A DNA stretch of 64,000 bases from JACVRW01 sp038323835. GTDB taxonomy: Bacteria > Actinomycetota > Thermoleophilia > Solirubrobacterales > Thermoleophilaceae. A model generated the notes under the pieces. That model was not told the origin of the DNA and made no database searches. It was given only the letters and a program-made list of their open reading frames with translations. Below, in pieces: positions 7,938 through 16,626 of this stretch; position 1 is the stretch's first letter; the number at the start of each line of letters is the position of its first letter. The position numbers were made by a program, and so were the translations under genes. The stretch lies in contig JBBQHI010000017.1 in NCBI GenBank assembly GCA_038323835.1, positions 7,453 through 71,452 of the forward strand. Direction: 5' to 3'.

Positions 7938-8420
7938 TCAGGCCACCCGCCGCTCGTGCTCGCGCAGGGCCTCGTAGGCCAGCTCGGGCTCGTAGCCACG
8001 GCGCACCAGGAGGCGCCAGGCGCGATCGCGTTCCCGGTCGTCCCTGGGCGCGCGCGGCACCCGGCGTCCAAGCAGCATCAGCGCGGTGTCGAGCTCGTCC
8101 TCGCGCCCGCGCCCCGACAGAGCCGCCTCGATCTCCGCCGCACCCACCTGCCGCCGCCGCAGCTCTCGCGCTATGCGCTCGGAGCCCCACTGGTCGAGCT
8201 CGCGCTTGTCGGTGACGTAGCGGCGGGCGAGGTCCGCGTCGTCCAGCGCGCCGGCCCGGATCAGCTCCTCGATCGCCTCGTCGATCGTCTCCTCGCCGAC
8301 GCGCCTGCGGCCGAGCAGCTCGCGCATCTCATTGACGCTGCGCGAGCGCTGTCCCAGCTCGCGGTAGGCGTGCCCGAGCGCGCGATCCAGCGTGACTTGT
8401 TCGGGAGCCGAGTCGTCCAT
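7938..8420 (-). CDS. recX: Recombination regulatory protein RecX
   Basis: RecX inhibits and tunes RecA filaments. The 160-residue protein is helical with repeated RecX three-helix modules. Characteristic segments are ALDDADLARRYV, a Trp-containing WGSERIARELRRRQV, and the C-terminal RDRAWRLLVRRGYEPELAYEAL, which carries the usual RRGY pattern. It starts 18 nt after recA on the same strand, the standard recA-recX arrangement, so it is expected to follow the SOS control of recA. Confidence 0.9.
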   Translation of the reverse strand: MDDSAPEQVTLDRALGHAYRELGQRSRSVNEMRELLGRRRVGEETIDEAIEELIRAGALDDADLARRYVTDKRELDQWGSERIARELRRRQVGAAEIEAALSGRGREDELDTALMLLGRRVPRAPRDDRERDRAWRLLVRRGYEPELAYEALREHERRVA

Positions 8421-8438
8421 CGACCCGTCGCGACCTGC

Positions 8439-9551
8439 CTAAGCGGCCTGCTCCCGTGGCGTCTCGGACGGTGCCGGCGCCACCGGGGCGCCCTCCGTCG
8501 TGTCCTCGGGCTCGACGGCGGCCAGCGGCGTGCCGGGGGGCGCGGACCCGAGCGCCTCGTAGATCTTCACCTCGATCGCCTGGGCGATGTCCGGGCGCTC
8601 GCGCAGGTAGCTCTTCGCGTTGTTGCGCCCCTGCCCGAGCCGCTCGTCCCCGTAGGAGAAGAACGAGCCCGACTTCTGGACGATCCCGTGCTCGATCCCG
8701 AGGTCGAGGATGCATCCCTCCGAGCTGATGCCCTGGCCGTACTCAATGTCGAACTCGGCCTGGCGGAAGGGCGCCGCGACCTTGTTCTTGACCACCTTCA
8801 CGCGAACCCGGTTCCCCACCGCCTCGGTGCCCTCCTTGAGGGTCTCGATACGGCGGATGTCGAGCCGCGCCGAGGAATAGAACTTGAGCGCGCGCCCGCC
8901 CGGCTGGGTCTCGGGCGATCCGAACATCACGCCGACCTTCTCGCGGATCTGGTTGGTGAACACGCAGAGCGTGTTGGCGCGGTTCAGGTTCCCGGCGAGC
9001 TTGCGCATCGCCTGGCTCATCATGCGGGCTTGGAGGCCAACGGTCTGGTCCCCCATGGCGCCCTCGAGCTCGACCTTCGGGGTGAGCGCGGCCACCGAGT
9101 CGATGGCCACGACGTCCACCGCGCCGGAGCGGATCAGGAGGTCCGCGATCTCGAGCGCCTGCTCGCCGTGGTCGGGCTGGGACACCAGCAGCTCGTCGGT
9201 GTCCACCCCGATGCGCTTGGCGTAGACGGGGTCCATGGCGTGCTCCGCGTCGATGAACGCACAGATCCCGCCCAGCTTCTGGGCGTTCGCGAGCACGTGG
9301 TAGAGCAGCGTGGTCTTACCGGAGGACTCCGGCCCGAAGATCTCGACGATGCGGCCACGCGGAAGACCGCCCACTCCCAGTGCGAGATCGAGCGAGATCG
9401 CGCCCGTGGGAACGGCCTCGACCTGGACGGCGAAGGCGTCATCGCCCATCTTCATGATCGACCCGGCCCCGAACTGCCGCTCGATCTGTGTGAGCGCGCC
9501 CTTCAGCGCCGACTCCCGGGCCTTTGCGGCCTTCTCCTGTTCCTTCTCCAT
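8439..9551 (-). CDS. recA: Recombinase RecA
   Basis: DNA-dependent ATPase for homologous recombination and LexA co-protease. Walker A GPESSGKTT, the EHAMDPVYA segment, Walker-B region VDVVAIDSVAALTPK, L1 (EGAMGDQTVGLQARMMSQAMRK, split here as two parts) and L2 (FTNQIREKVGVMFGSPE) are all present. I chose the ATG preceding EKEQEKAAK because GAGGAG sits 9-14 nt upstream; an in-frame upstream start would add 11 residues. The C-terminal tail is acidic and alanine/proline-rich. A LexA-like palindrome lies about 50 nt upstream. Confidence 0.97.
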   Translation of the reverse strand: MEKEQEKAAKARESALKGALTQIERQFGAGSIMKMGDDAFAVQVEAVPTGAISLDLALGVGGLPRGRIVEIFGPESSGKTTLLYHVLANAQKLGGICAFIDAEHAMDPVYAKRIGVDTDELLVSQPDHGEQALEIADLLIRSGAVDVVAIDSVAALTPKVELEGAMGDQTVGLQARMMSQAMRKLAGNLNRANTLCVFTNQIREKVGVMFGSPETQPGGRALKFYSSARLDIRRIETLKEGTEAVGNRVRVKVVKNKVAAPFRQAEFDIEYGQGISSEGCILDLGIEHGIVQKSGSFFSYGDERLGQGRNNAKSYLRERPDIAQAIEVKIYEALGSAPPGTPLAAVEPEDTTEGAPVAPAPSETPREQAA

Positions 9552-9600
9552 TTGGCGCGTCTCCTCTGAAGCTCTGGTGGGCACACGCTAGGAGTCGGAC

Positions 9601-9614
9601 CGGACAGACGTTCG
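9601..9614 (-). promoter_or_regulatory. Candidate LexA (SOS) box upstream of recA
   Basis: Read on the minus strand this is CGAACGTCTGTCCG. The actinobacterial/Bacillus-type SOS operator is CGAAC-N4-GTTCG, so one half-site is perfect and the other has one mismatch (GTCC for GTTC). It lies about 50 bp upstream of the recA ATG, where the promoter should be. Confidence 0.5.
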
Positions 9615-9629
9615 CCCCCCGGCGCCGGG

Positions 9630-10049
9630 TCAGGGAAGCCGGACCGACCCGTCCTCGGTGAGCTCCCAGCCCGGGTTGTGGGCCACCTCCCACGGGTGTC
9701 CGTCCAGGTCCACGAACAGCCCCGAGTAGCCGCCCCAGTCGGTGGGGGCTCCCTCGCGGCGCACCGAGGCCCCGGCGGCGCGCGCCTCGGCCAGCACGGC
9801 GTCCACCTCCGCGGGCGAGTGAACGTTGTGGGCGAGGGTCACTCCGCCCCACCCACCGTCGTCCCGCATGCCGCTGTCCGCAGCCAGGAGGCCGCGATCC
9901 CAGAGGCCGAGCACCATTCCGCCGGACTGGAAGAAGACGACGTCCGCGCCCTCCGAGGCCCGGTCGAGCCAGCCCAGAGCCTCGTAGAAGGCGCGTGCGC
10001 GCGCGAGGTCGCGGACTCCGAGCGTGACCAGGCTGAGGCGCGACTCCAC
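9630..10049 (-). CDS. VOC-superfamily (glyoxalase/bleomycin-resistance-like) protein
   Basis: A 139-residue vicinal-oxygen-chelate protein starting at GTG. It has two beta-alpha-beta-beta-beta modules: the first starts LVTLGVRDLARARAFYEALGW, a highly typical opening (cited here as 21 residues with L first excluded: VTLGVRDLARARAFYEALGW), and the second ends LFVDLDGHPWEVAHNPGW. Such proteins bind a metal and act on small molecules or give resistance by sequestration. The substrate is not predictable. It lies between a methyltransferase gene and recA, transcribed with them. Confidence 0.8.
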   Translation of the reverse strand: MESRLSLVTLGVRDLARARAFYEALGWLDRASEGADVVFFQSGGMVLGLWDRGLLAADSGMRDDGGWGGVTLAHNVHSPAEVDAVLAEARAAGASVRREGAPTDWGGYSGLFVDLDGHPWEVAHNPGWELTEDGSVRLP

Positions 10050-10054
10050 GGGGC

Positions 10055-10807
10055 TCAGCCGTCGCCGGTCCGCGGGTGGACCTGGACCAGCGTGATGTAG
10101 GACACCACCACCGGCCCGTCCGCAGCCAGGGCGCGCACGCGCTCTAGCAGGGCCTCCCGCGGCGCGGGGTCGAGGGAGGCGACGAAGCTCACCGACCCGA
10201 CACGGTCGGCCAATCCCGCCGCGTCGAGCACCTGCTCGTTGTGCTGGCGGGTCTCCCGGCCGGGGCCGAACAGGCGGGAGCGCTCGAAGGCCGCTCGCCA
10301 GGAGCCGTCGCGGTACTGAGGCGCATCGCTCTGGCGCCGCAGCGGGTCCATCAGCGCGTCGATGGCCCGGTTAACCGGATCGTCCGCGCGGCGCTCGTTC
10401 CAGACCAGGGCAAGCGCGCCGCCGGGGCGCAGCACGCGGTGGATCTCGGCCAGCGCGGGCTCGGCGTCGAACCAGTGGAAGGCCTGCGCCACGGTGACCG
10501 CGTCCGCGCCGGCGGCGTCGAGCGGGATGGCCTCCGCGGTGCCCTCCAGCGCCGTGGCCTGGGGCGGCAACTCGGCCCGCATCTCCGCCAGCGGCTCCAC
10601 GGCGATCACCTCCGCCCCGGTGCGCACGAGCTCGCGGGTGAGCTTGCCCGTGCCCGCGGCCAGGTCCACCACGGTGCGGCCGGGTCCGAGCGACAGGCGC
10701 TCGGCGAGATCCTCCATCGCCGCCCGCGGGTACCCGGGACGCCCGCGCTCGTAGGCCTCGGCAGAGCGCGCGAACCCGCGCGAGGCGATCGGGTGCATGC
10801 CTCTCAT
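10055..10807 (-). CDS. Class I SAM-dependent methyltransferase
   Basis: A 250-residue cytoplasmic methyltransferase of the Methyltransf_11 type. Motif I is VVDLAAGTGKLTREL (about residues 46-60), the acidic end of strand 2 is AVEP, and the motif near 110 is VTVAQAFHWFD, followed by EIHRVLRPGGALALVWNER. This HWF-type motif is common in small-molecule methyltransferases of unknown substrate. It starts at an ATG immediately after the thpR stop codon and is probably cotranscribed with it. Confidence 0.85.
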   Translation of the reverse strand: MRGMHPIASRGFARSAEAYERGRPGYPRAAMEDLAERLSLGPGRTVVDLAAGTGKLTRELVRTGAEVIAVEPLAEMRAELPPQATALEGTAEAIPLDAAGADAVTVAQAFHWFDAEPALAEIHRVLRPGGALALVWNERRADDPVNRAIDALMDPLRRQSDAPQYRDGSWRAAFERSRLFGPGRETRQHNEQVLDAAGLADRVGSVSFVASLDPAPREALLERVRALAADGPVVVSYITLVQVHPRTGDG

Positions 10808-10808
10808 C

Positions 10809-11348
10809 TCAGCGGTCGAGCTCCCTCCGGCCGAGCGCCTCGTAGTGCGCTCCCTCCGGCCTCAGGGTCGACCGGTAGAGCGTGACCGCCGGTGCCGCGA
10901 AGGCTCCGCCGGGAGCCTCGCCCGTCCCGAGCGCGCCGGCCCGCCGGCCCTTTCTCACCCGCGCGAGGGTCAGGTGGGGCCAGAAGGGCCGCTCCTCACG
11001 GCGGTAGAGGCCCTCTTCCTCCAGCGCCTCCCCCACCCGCCCCGCTATCTCCCCGCCGCGGCCGCCGCGGTCCTCGAGATCGAGGGCGAACAGACGGGGA
11101 CCTCGGGAGGGCACGCCGCGCACCGCCCTCGGCGCCAGCAGCGGCGCTCTCAGCCCCTCCACGGCGCCCAGGGACACATCCCCTATCCACTCCGCCGCGT
11201 CGTCGTCCTGCCACCCGAGGAAGGCCAGCGTCACGTGAAGCTGGTCCGCGGCCACCGGGCGCAGGTCGTCCCGCCCGTCCACCAGCGCGTCGCGCCAGCG
11301 GGCGAGCGCGGACCGCTCGGCCTCCGGAAGGTCGAGCGCCACGAACAT
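10809..11348 (-). CDS. thpR: RNA 2',3'-cyclic phosphodiesterase (2'-5' RNA ligase family)
   Basis: Member of the 2H phosphoesterase family. It begins MFVALDLPEAER and has the two HxT catalytic motifs, HVTLAFLGW (about residue 39) and HLTLARVRKG (about 124), at the normal spacing for ThpR. Family members open 2',3'-cyclic phosphates on RNA ends and can join tRNA halves in vitro. At 179 residues its length is standard. It follows cinA with an 18-nt gap, a linkage often seen in actinobacteria. Confidence 0.88.
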   Translation of the reverse strand: MFVALDLPEAERSALARWRDALVDGRDDLRPVAADQLHVTLAFLGWQDDDAAEWIGDVSLGAVEGLRAPLLAPRAVRGVPSRGPRLFALDLEDRGGRGGEIAGRVGEALEEEGLYRREERPFWPHLTLARVRKGRRAGALGTGEAPGGAFAAPAVTLYRSTLRPEGAHYEALGRRELDR

Positions 11349-11365
11349 GCGTGCTCGCGCGGGGC

Positions 11366-12646
11366 TCAGGGGTCGCCGTCCCCCTCGCCGCGCAGGAAGC
11401 GGCGCAGCATGTGCATCACCACGGTCGTCGAGCGCTCCCGGATGTCCGCCCGCCCGCCGGGCAGGAGCACCTCACGAGCCATGGACGAGCCGTTTTTCGC
11501 GCGCACGCAGAAGCAGACCGTGCCAACCGGCTTCTCCTCGGTTCCCCCGCCCGGACCCGCCACTCCGGTGACCGACACGGCCACGTCGGCCCCGAGCCGC
11601 TCCAGCGCGCCCTCGGCCATCGCCGAGGCCACCTCCGGCGACACCGCGCCGTGGCTTTCGATCAGGGCGTGATCCACCCCGAGCAGGCCCTCCTTGACCT
11701 CATTGGCATAGGCCACGATCCCGCCGGCAAAGTAGTCCGAGGAGCCGGGCCGCTCGGTGAGCCGCGCGGCCACCAGGCCTGCGGTGCACGACTCGGCGGC
11801 GGCCACCCTCCGGCCGGCGAGCAGCCCGGCCACCTGCTCGTCCACGAGCGAGCCGTCCGTGGAGAACAGCTCGCGCGGGTGGCGCGCGGCGATCATCTCC
11901 ACCAGAGCCGCGTAGGTCCCGGCGTCCTCGGGCTCGTAGCGCGTGACCACCTCCACCTCGGCGCGGCGCAGGCAGGTGGTGATCTCGAGGCGGTCGAAGG
12001 CGTCGATCTCGCCCTCCGCGTCGCGCAGTGTCTCCGCCATGCTCGACTCGGGCAGCCCGAACAGGCGCATCATCTCCTGAACGTAGGTCCGCCGGCCGGC
12101 GGTGGCCTCGCGAAAGATGTCCGTGTCCACCGCCTGGGCCCACATCGGCTGGAGCTCGCGCGGCGGGCCCGGGAGGACCACCACGGCGGGCTTGCCGGGG
12201 ACGACGACTCCGGGGGCGGTGCCCACGGGAAAGATGACGTGAGAGCCCTCGGGGACCAGTGCCTGCTTGCGGTTGGCCGCGCGCACGGCCTCGAAGCTGC
12301 GGTTTCCCCATCGCCGCATCAGGCCGCGCAGGATGTCCGCGATGCGGCTCTCGAGCGGCTCGTCCAGGACGAGCGGCCGGCCGGCGAACTTCGCGACCAT
12401 CTCCACCGTCATGTCGTCCGCGGTCGGCCCGAGGCCACCGCTGGTCACGATCAGGTCCACGCCGTTGTCGGCCATGAAGCGAAGCTGGGCCTGGATGTCC
12501 TCGGGCCGGTCCCCGCAAATGGTGATGTGAGCCAGCTCGATCCCCATCTCGAGCAGCCGGTCGGCCAGCCAGGGGCCGTTGCGGTCCGAGATCCGGCCCG
12601 TGAGCACCTCGGTCCCGGTCACCACGATCCCCGCGCGCACGCTCAC
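11366..12646 (-). CDS. cinA: CinA-family protein (competence/damage-inducible, NMN deamidase domain)
   Basis: Two-domain protein of 426 residues. The N-terminal molybdopterin-binding-like domain has GIVVTGTEVLTGRISDRNG and TSGGLGPTADDMT. The C-terminal CinA domain (roughly residues 265-420) has AAESCTAGLVAARLTERPGS and VSVTGVAGPGGGTEEKPVG, typical of the NMN amidohydrolase PncC. The start chosen is the GTG preceding SVRAGIVV; longer frames run into the upstream gene. It lies in the usual actinobacterial context between rodZ-like and recA genes. Confidence 0.92.
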   Translation of the reverse strand: MSVRAGIVVTGTEVLTGRISDRNGPWLADRLLEMGIELAHITICGDRPEDIQAQLRFMADNGVDLIVTSGGLGPTADDMTVEMVAKFAGRPLVLDEPLESRIADILRGLMRRWGNRSFEAVRAANRKQALVPEGSHVIFPVGTAPGVVVPGKPAVVVLPGPPRELQPMWAQAVDTDIFREATAGRRTYVQEMMRLFGLPESSMAETLRDAEGEIDAFDRLEITTCLRRAEVEVVTRYEPEDAGTYAALVEMIAARHPRELFSTDGSLVDEQVAGLLAGRRVAAAESCTAGLVAARLTERPGSSDYFAGGIVAYANEVKEGLLGVDHALIESHGAVSPEVASAMAEGALERLGADVAVSVTGVAGPGGGTEEKPVGTVCFCVRAKNGSSMAREVLLPGGRADIRERSTTVVMHMLRRFLRGEGDGDP

Positions 12647-12653
12647 AGGTCCA

Positions 12654-13412
12654 TCACGCGCAGGGACGCTCTCCGAGCGGGATCGGGCGTGCGGACCCGG
12701 GGGTGAACTCGTAGCCCACCGGGTCGGGGCCCTGGGGGATCGCCACGGTCTTGCCGTTGGCACGCACTCCCACCCCGCTCTTGCCCAGGTTGACGCGCAG
12801 GCGGGTGCCGCGGAAGGTGCGCGCGGCGTCCAGGGTGCCCTCGTAGATCACCGGGGTACCCGCTCCCCGGTCCACGCACGCGTATGTGGGGGTCTCCGGT
12901 GTGATCTGCAAGGCCACGCGAGCCGGAGGGGCGGGCGTCGTCTTGGGCGGCTTCGCCTTCGGTGCCGGAGTGGTCTCCGTCTGCGTTTCCGTGGCCGCGG
13001 CGCGGCCCTTGCCGTCCTTGTTGTCGTCCGTGCTGAGCCCCAGCGCGATCAGGCCCACCACCACGGCCACCCCGATCAGGGCGGCCACCATCCAAGGCCG
13101 CGGGCCGGAGCGGCGGCCGCGATCGCGTCCGGCCGGCCCCGGCGGGCCGATGGGCTTGAGCGTCTCAAGCTCGTCGCGAGGCTCGTAGTGGACCCGGTAC
13201 TGCTCCACCAGGGCGTGGGGATCGAGCCCCAGCAGCTCGGCGTAGGTGCGGAGGAAGGTCTTGACGAAGGTGGGCCCGGGCAGCATCGAGAACTCCTCGT
13301 TCTCGAGTGCACGCAGGTACTTCGCGCGGATCTTGGTCTGGCGCTCGACATCGGCGATGTCGAGCTTCTGGCGCATCCGTCCCTCGCGCAGGCTGTCCCC
13401 GATGTTGGGCAT
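12654..13412 (-). CDS. RodZ-like helix-turn-helix membrane protein
   Basis: N-terminal Xre-type HTH (about residues 5-65; LREGRMRQKLDIADVERQTK, then KYLRALENEEFSMLPGPTFVK). A proline/arginine-rich linker and one transmembrane helix follow (about 107-127), then a Thr/Pro/Lys-rich stalk and a C-terminal beta domain of the DUF4115 type ending RPCA. RodZ proteins link MreB to the envelope in rods, and actinobacterial relatives lie between ftsK and cinA as here. Length (252) is normal. The specific partner in this organism is not known. Confidence 0.8.
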   Translation of the reverse strand: MPNIGDSLREGRMRQKLDIADVERQTKIRAKYLRALENEEFSMLPGPTFVKTFLRTYAELLGLDPHALVEQYRVHYEPRDELETLKPIGPPGPAGRDRGRRSGPRPWMVAALIGVAVVVGLIALGLSTDDNKDGKGRAAATETQTETTPAPKAKPPKTTPAPPARVALQITPETPTYACVDRGAGTPVIYEGTLDAARTFRGTRLRVNLGKSGVGVRANGKTVAIPQGPDPVGYEFTPGSARPIPLGERPCA

Positions 13413-13463
13413 GCGGCGCCTATTCTTGCTGCTTCAGCTCACGGCCCTCCGACCGCTCCTCGG

Positions 13464-15896
13464 TCAGTCTTCGGCAGAGGCGCCCACGGCGGCGTCCGCG
13501 AGCGATTCGAGCACACGCGGGAGGTCGGCCTCCGTGATCAGCACCTGGCGGGCCTTGGAGCCCTCGTAGCCCGAGATCACGCCCCGGCGCTCCATCATGT
13601 CCACGAGGCGCCCGGCGCGGGTGTAGCCCACCCGCAGGCGCCGCTGAAGCATTGAGGTGGAGGCGGTGCCCATCTGCACGACCGTTGCGATGGCATCGGC
13701 CAGCATGTCGTCCTGATCCGGGTCGAAGTCCCCGCCGCCCTCCTCGGGCTCGTCGGGCTCCACCGCCTCGAGCAGCTCCTCGTTCAGCTCGGGCTCGCCC
13801 TGGCGGCGCCAGTGCTCGGTGAGCCGCTCGATCTCCTCCTCGGCGATGAACGCGCCCTGGATGCGGGCCGAGCGCGACTCGCCGGAGGGGCGGAAGAGCA
13901 TGTCCCCCTGCCCCAGCAGCGACTCCGCCCCGTTCTGGTCCAGGATCACCCGCGAGTCGGTCTGGGACGAGACCGCGAAGGCGATCCGGGCGGGCACGTT
14001 GGCCTTGATCATTCCGGTGATCACGTCGGCGCTCGGGCGCTGCGTGGCCAGCACGAGGTGGATCCCCACGGCGCGCGACTTCTGCGCCAGCCGGATGATC
14101 GAGTCCTCCACGTCGGCGGAGGCGACCATCATCAGGTCGGCCAGCTCGTCGATCACGCAGAGGATGTACGGGAGCGGCGCCTCGCCCTGCTTGACGCGAA
14201 CCCGGTTGAGCTCGGTGAGGTTGCGCGTCTTCACCTTGCTCATCACCCCGTAGCGCTCCTCCATCTCCTTGATCAGATTGGCGAGCACGTTCGCGGCCAG
14301 CCGCGGGCTCGTGACCACCGGAGTGAGCAGGTGGGGAATGCCTTCGTAGTGGTTCAGCTCCACGCGCTTCGGGTCCACCAGCACCAGGCGGACCTCGTTG
14401 GGCGAGGAGTGCAGCAGCACCGAGGAGAGCATTGCGTTCACGCATCCCGACTTGCCCGAGCCGGTGGTGCCGGCGATGAGGATGTGCGGCTGCTTGGCCA
14501 AGTCCGTGCCGATCGCCTTGCCGGCGATGTCCTTGCCGAGCCACACCGACAGCGGGGACCAGCCCTTCGGGGCCTCCTGGAAGACGTCGCCCAGGTGCAC
14601 CATCTTGCGCACCCGGTTCGGGACCTCCACACCCACCGCCTGCTTACCGGGGATGGGCGCGAGGATGCGCACCTGCTCGGCCGCGAGCGCGTAGGCCAGG
14701 TCGTCCTTCAGCGTGGCGACCTTGGACATCTTGATCCCGGGCGCGAGGCGCAGCTCGTAGCGAGTCACGTGGGGGCCGGTGACCGTTCCCATCACGCGTG
14801 CGTCGACGTTGAAGTGCCGTAGCGCCTCAACCAGCCGGACCCCGGCGCGCTCGATGCCCTTGGTGTCCACCTTCTGCGCGCTGTTCGAGCGCTTCAGGAA
14901 GCTGGTGCCCGGCATGCGGTAGTCGAGGTTCTCCGACTCGGTGACCGCGGAGCGCTTGTGCCCCATGGGCGTGAGCGCCACCTCCCCATCACCCTCCACG
15001 GGCAGGGGCAGGGGGCGGGCCTCCGGCTCGGGGGGAAGCGGCTCGGGCTCGGGATCCGGCTCCAGGTCCTCCGGCTCCTCGACCACCTCCTCGTCCTCGG
15101 GGTAGTCGTCGTCGGCGTAGAGGTCGGGATAGCGCTCGGCCGCGTCAAGTGCGGGCGCCTCCACGTGCGTGGCGCGCACCACCGGCTCGGAGTCCTCGGG
15201 CTCGGGCGGCCCGAGAGGCTCGTCCAGGTCTTGGTGCGAGGGCGCGGAGGTGAGCCCGGAGAGCGCGGCGGCCAGGTCCTGCTTCGACACGCGCACGCGC
15301 TCGGTGGTGGTAGCCACGCCCTGGTGAGTGGCATTCACCACGCCGGCCACCGAGGCACCGGTCAGCAGCAGCACGGCGGCCAGCAGGAGGAAGACGAACA
15401 GGATGTGCGCCCCTACGTGCGAGAACAGGTGGCTCGATGCCCAGAGGAGCGACTCGCCGACAAGCCCGCCGTGATGACGCAGGTACTCGGCGTCGAAGAA
15501 GCCGTGGCGGGCGGTGTCACCGGGGCCGAGCCCCAGCGACCCGGCGGCGAGGCCGAGGGTGAGAGCGGCGATCAGGCACAGCGCACCGAGGCCCCACGGG
15601 TGCACCGCGGGGAGCATCGGCCGCAGCATCACCACGGCGCCGGTCGCGAGCAGCGCCACGGGAGCGAGATAGCCCGCCCCGCCGAAGAGCACGAGGATCC
15701 CGTCGGCCATCGCCTCGCCCACCTGGCCCCCGGCCCAGCCGAGGTAGAAGACACAGGCGAAGAACGCCGCGAACGAGACCAGCGCGAGGCCGATCAGGTC
15801 CATCTGGCCCTGGTCGAGGGTGGGCAGCCTGAGACCAGGCGGCATACGCCTTTTCGTCCGGCGGTGGGCACGTCCCTTCGAGCGGCGTTGGGCCAT
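13464..15896 (-). CDS. ftsK: DNA translocase FtsK/SpoIIIE
   Basis: Membrane-anchored double-stranded DNA pump that clears the chromosome from the division septum. About four transmembrane helices lie in the first 175 residues, followed by a long Glu/Pro-rich linker. The motor domain has Walker A GTTGSGKSG and Walker-B region ILCVIDELADLMMV, and the C-terminal gamma winged helix (STSMLQRRLRVGYTRAGRLV) reads KOPS sites. I chose the ATG before AQRRSKGRAHRR; upstream in-frame codons enter the divergent response-regulator promoter. The length of 810 residues is typical. Confidence 0.93.
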   Translation of the reverse strand: MAQRRSKGRAHRRTKRRMPPGLRLPTLDQGQMDLIGLALVSFAAFFACVFYLGWAGGQVGEAMADGILVLFGGAGYLAPVALLATGAVVMLRPMLPAVHPWGLGALCLIAALTLGLAAGSLGLGPGDTARHGFFDAEYLRHHGGLVGESLLWASSHLFSHVGAHILFVFLLLAAVLLLTGASVAGVVNATHQGVATTTERVRVSKQDLAAALSGLTSAPSHQDLDEPLGPPEPEDSEPVVRATHVEAPALDAAERYPDLYADDDYPEDEEVVEEPEDLEPDPEPEPLPPEPEARPLPLPVEGDGEVALTPMGHKRSAVTESENLDYRMPGTSFLKRSNSAQKVDTKGIERAGVRLVEALRHFNVDARVMGTVTGPHVTRYELRLAPGIKMSKVATLKDDLAYALAAEQVRILAPIPGKQAVGVEVPNRVRKMVHLGDVFQEAPKGWSPLSVWLGKDIAGKAIGTDLAKQPHILIAGTTGSGKSGCVNAMLSSVLLHSSPNEVRLVLVDPKRVELNHYEGIPHLLTPVVTSPRLAANVLANLIKEMEERYGVMSKVKTRNLTELNRVRVKQGEAPLPYILCVIDELADLMMVASADVEDSIIRLAQKSRAVGIHLVLATQRPSADVITGMIKANVPARIAFAVSSQTDSRVILDQNGAESLLGQGDMLFRPSGESRSARIQGAFIAEEEIERLTEHWRRQGEPELNEELLEAVEPDEPEEGGGDFDPDQDDMLADAIATVVQMGTASTSMLQRRLRVGYTRAGRLVDMMERRGVISGYEGSKARQVLITEADLPRVLESLADAAVGASAED

Positions 15897-15945
15897 TAAT
15901 CGCCATTCGACGGAGCCACCTTCCTCCCTCCCTACCATTGGCGGC

Positions 15946-16626
15946 ATGTCCGGCAGGCCCAGGGTGCTGGTGGTGGAGGACGACGCCGACATCGCCGGCG
16001 TCCTGCGACGGTCGCTCGACCGCGAGGGCTACGAGGTCAGGGTGGCCGGCGACGGCGAGGCGGCGCTGAGCGAATCGGGCGTTTTCGAGCCCGACGCGGT
16101 GGTGCTGGACCTGGGGCTGCCGTTGCTGGACGGCGTGGAGGTATGCCGGCGCCTGCGCGAGGAGGGCGACGTGCCGATCCTGATGCTCACCGCCCGTGAC
16201 GCCGTGGATGCGCGCGTGGAGGGGCTCGACTCCGGCGCCGACGATTACCTGGTGAAGCCGTTCGAGCGCGAGGAGCTCCTCGCGCGCGTGCGAGCCCTGC
16301 TGCGCCGGCGCCCGCCCCGCGGCAGCGCGTTCCTGGTGGCCGGGGACCTGCGCCTGAACCCCGACACCCACGAGGTGTTCCGGGACGAGCGTGCGCTCGA
16401 GCTCACCGCGCGCGAGTTCGAGCTGCTCGAGCACCTGATGCGCAACGAGCGCATCGTGGTCTCCCGCCAGGCTCTACTCGACGAGGTGTGGGGCTACCAC
16501 CCGTTCGCCGAGACAAACACCGTGGACGTTTTCATCTCGAACCTGCGCCGAAAGCTCGAGGCGGGCGGCGAGCCGCGGGTGCTCCACACCGTTCGTGGCG
16601 CCGGCTACGTCCTGAGGGCGGCATGA
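15946..16626 (+). CDS. OmpR/PhoB-family response regulator
   Basis: Receiver domain (residues 5-115) with the acidic pair ED, phospho-acceptor Asp in VVLDLGLPLL, Thr in LMLTARD and Lys in DDYLVKPF, then a Trans_Reg_C winged helix (about 130-222; LTAREFELLEHLMRN, HTVRGAGYVL). The ATG chosen is preceded by a short divergent spacer with ftsK. The stop codon overlaps the start of the histidine kinase gene (ATGA), so the pair is translationally coupled. It resembles the MprA/TcrA type, but the regulon cannot be inferred. Confidence 0.93.
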   Translation: MSGRPRVLVVEDDADIAGVLRRSLDREGYEVRVAGDGEAALSESGVFEPDAVVLDLGLPLLDGVEVCRRLREEGDVPILMLTARDAVDARVEGLDSGADDYLVKPFEREELLARVRALLRRRPPRGSAFLVAGDLRLNPDTHEVFRDERALELTAREFELLEHLMRNERIVVSRQALLDEVWGYHPFAETNTVDVFISNLRRKLEAGGEPRVLHTVRGAGYVLRAA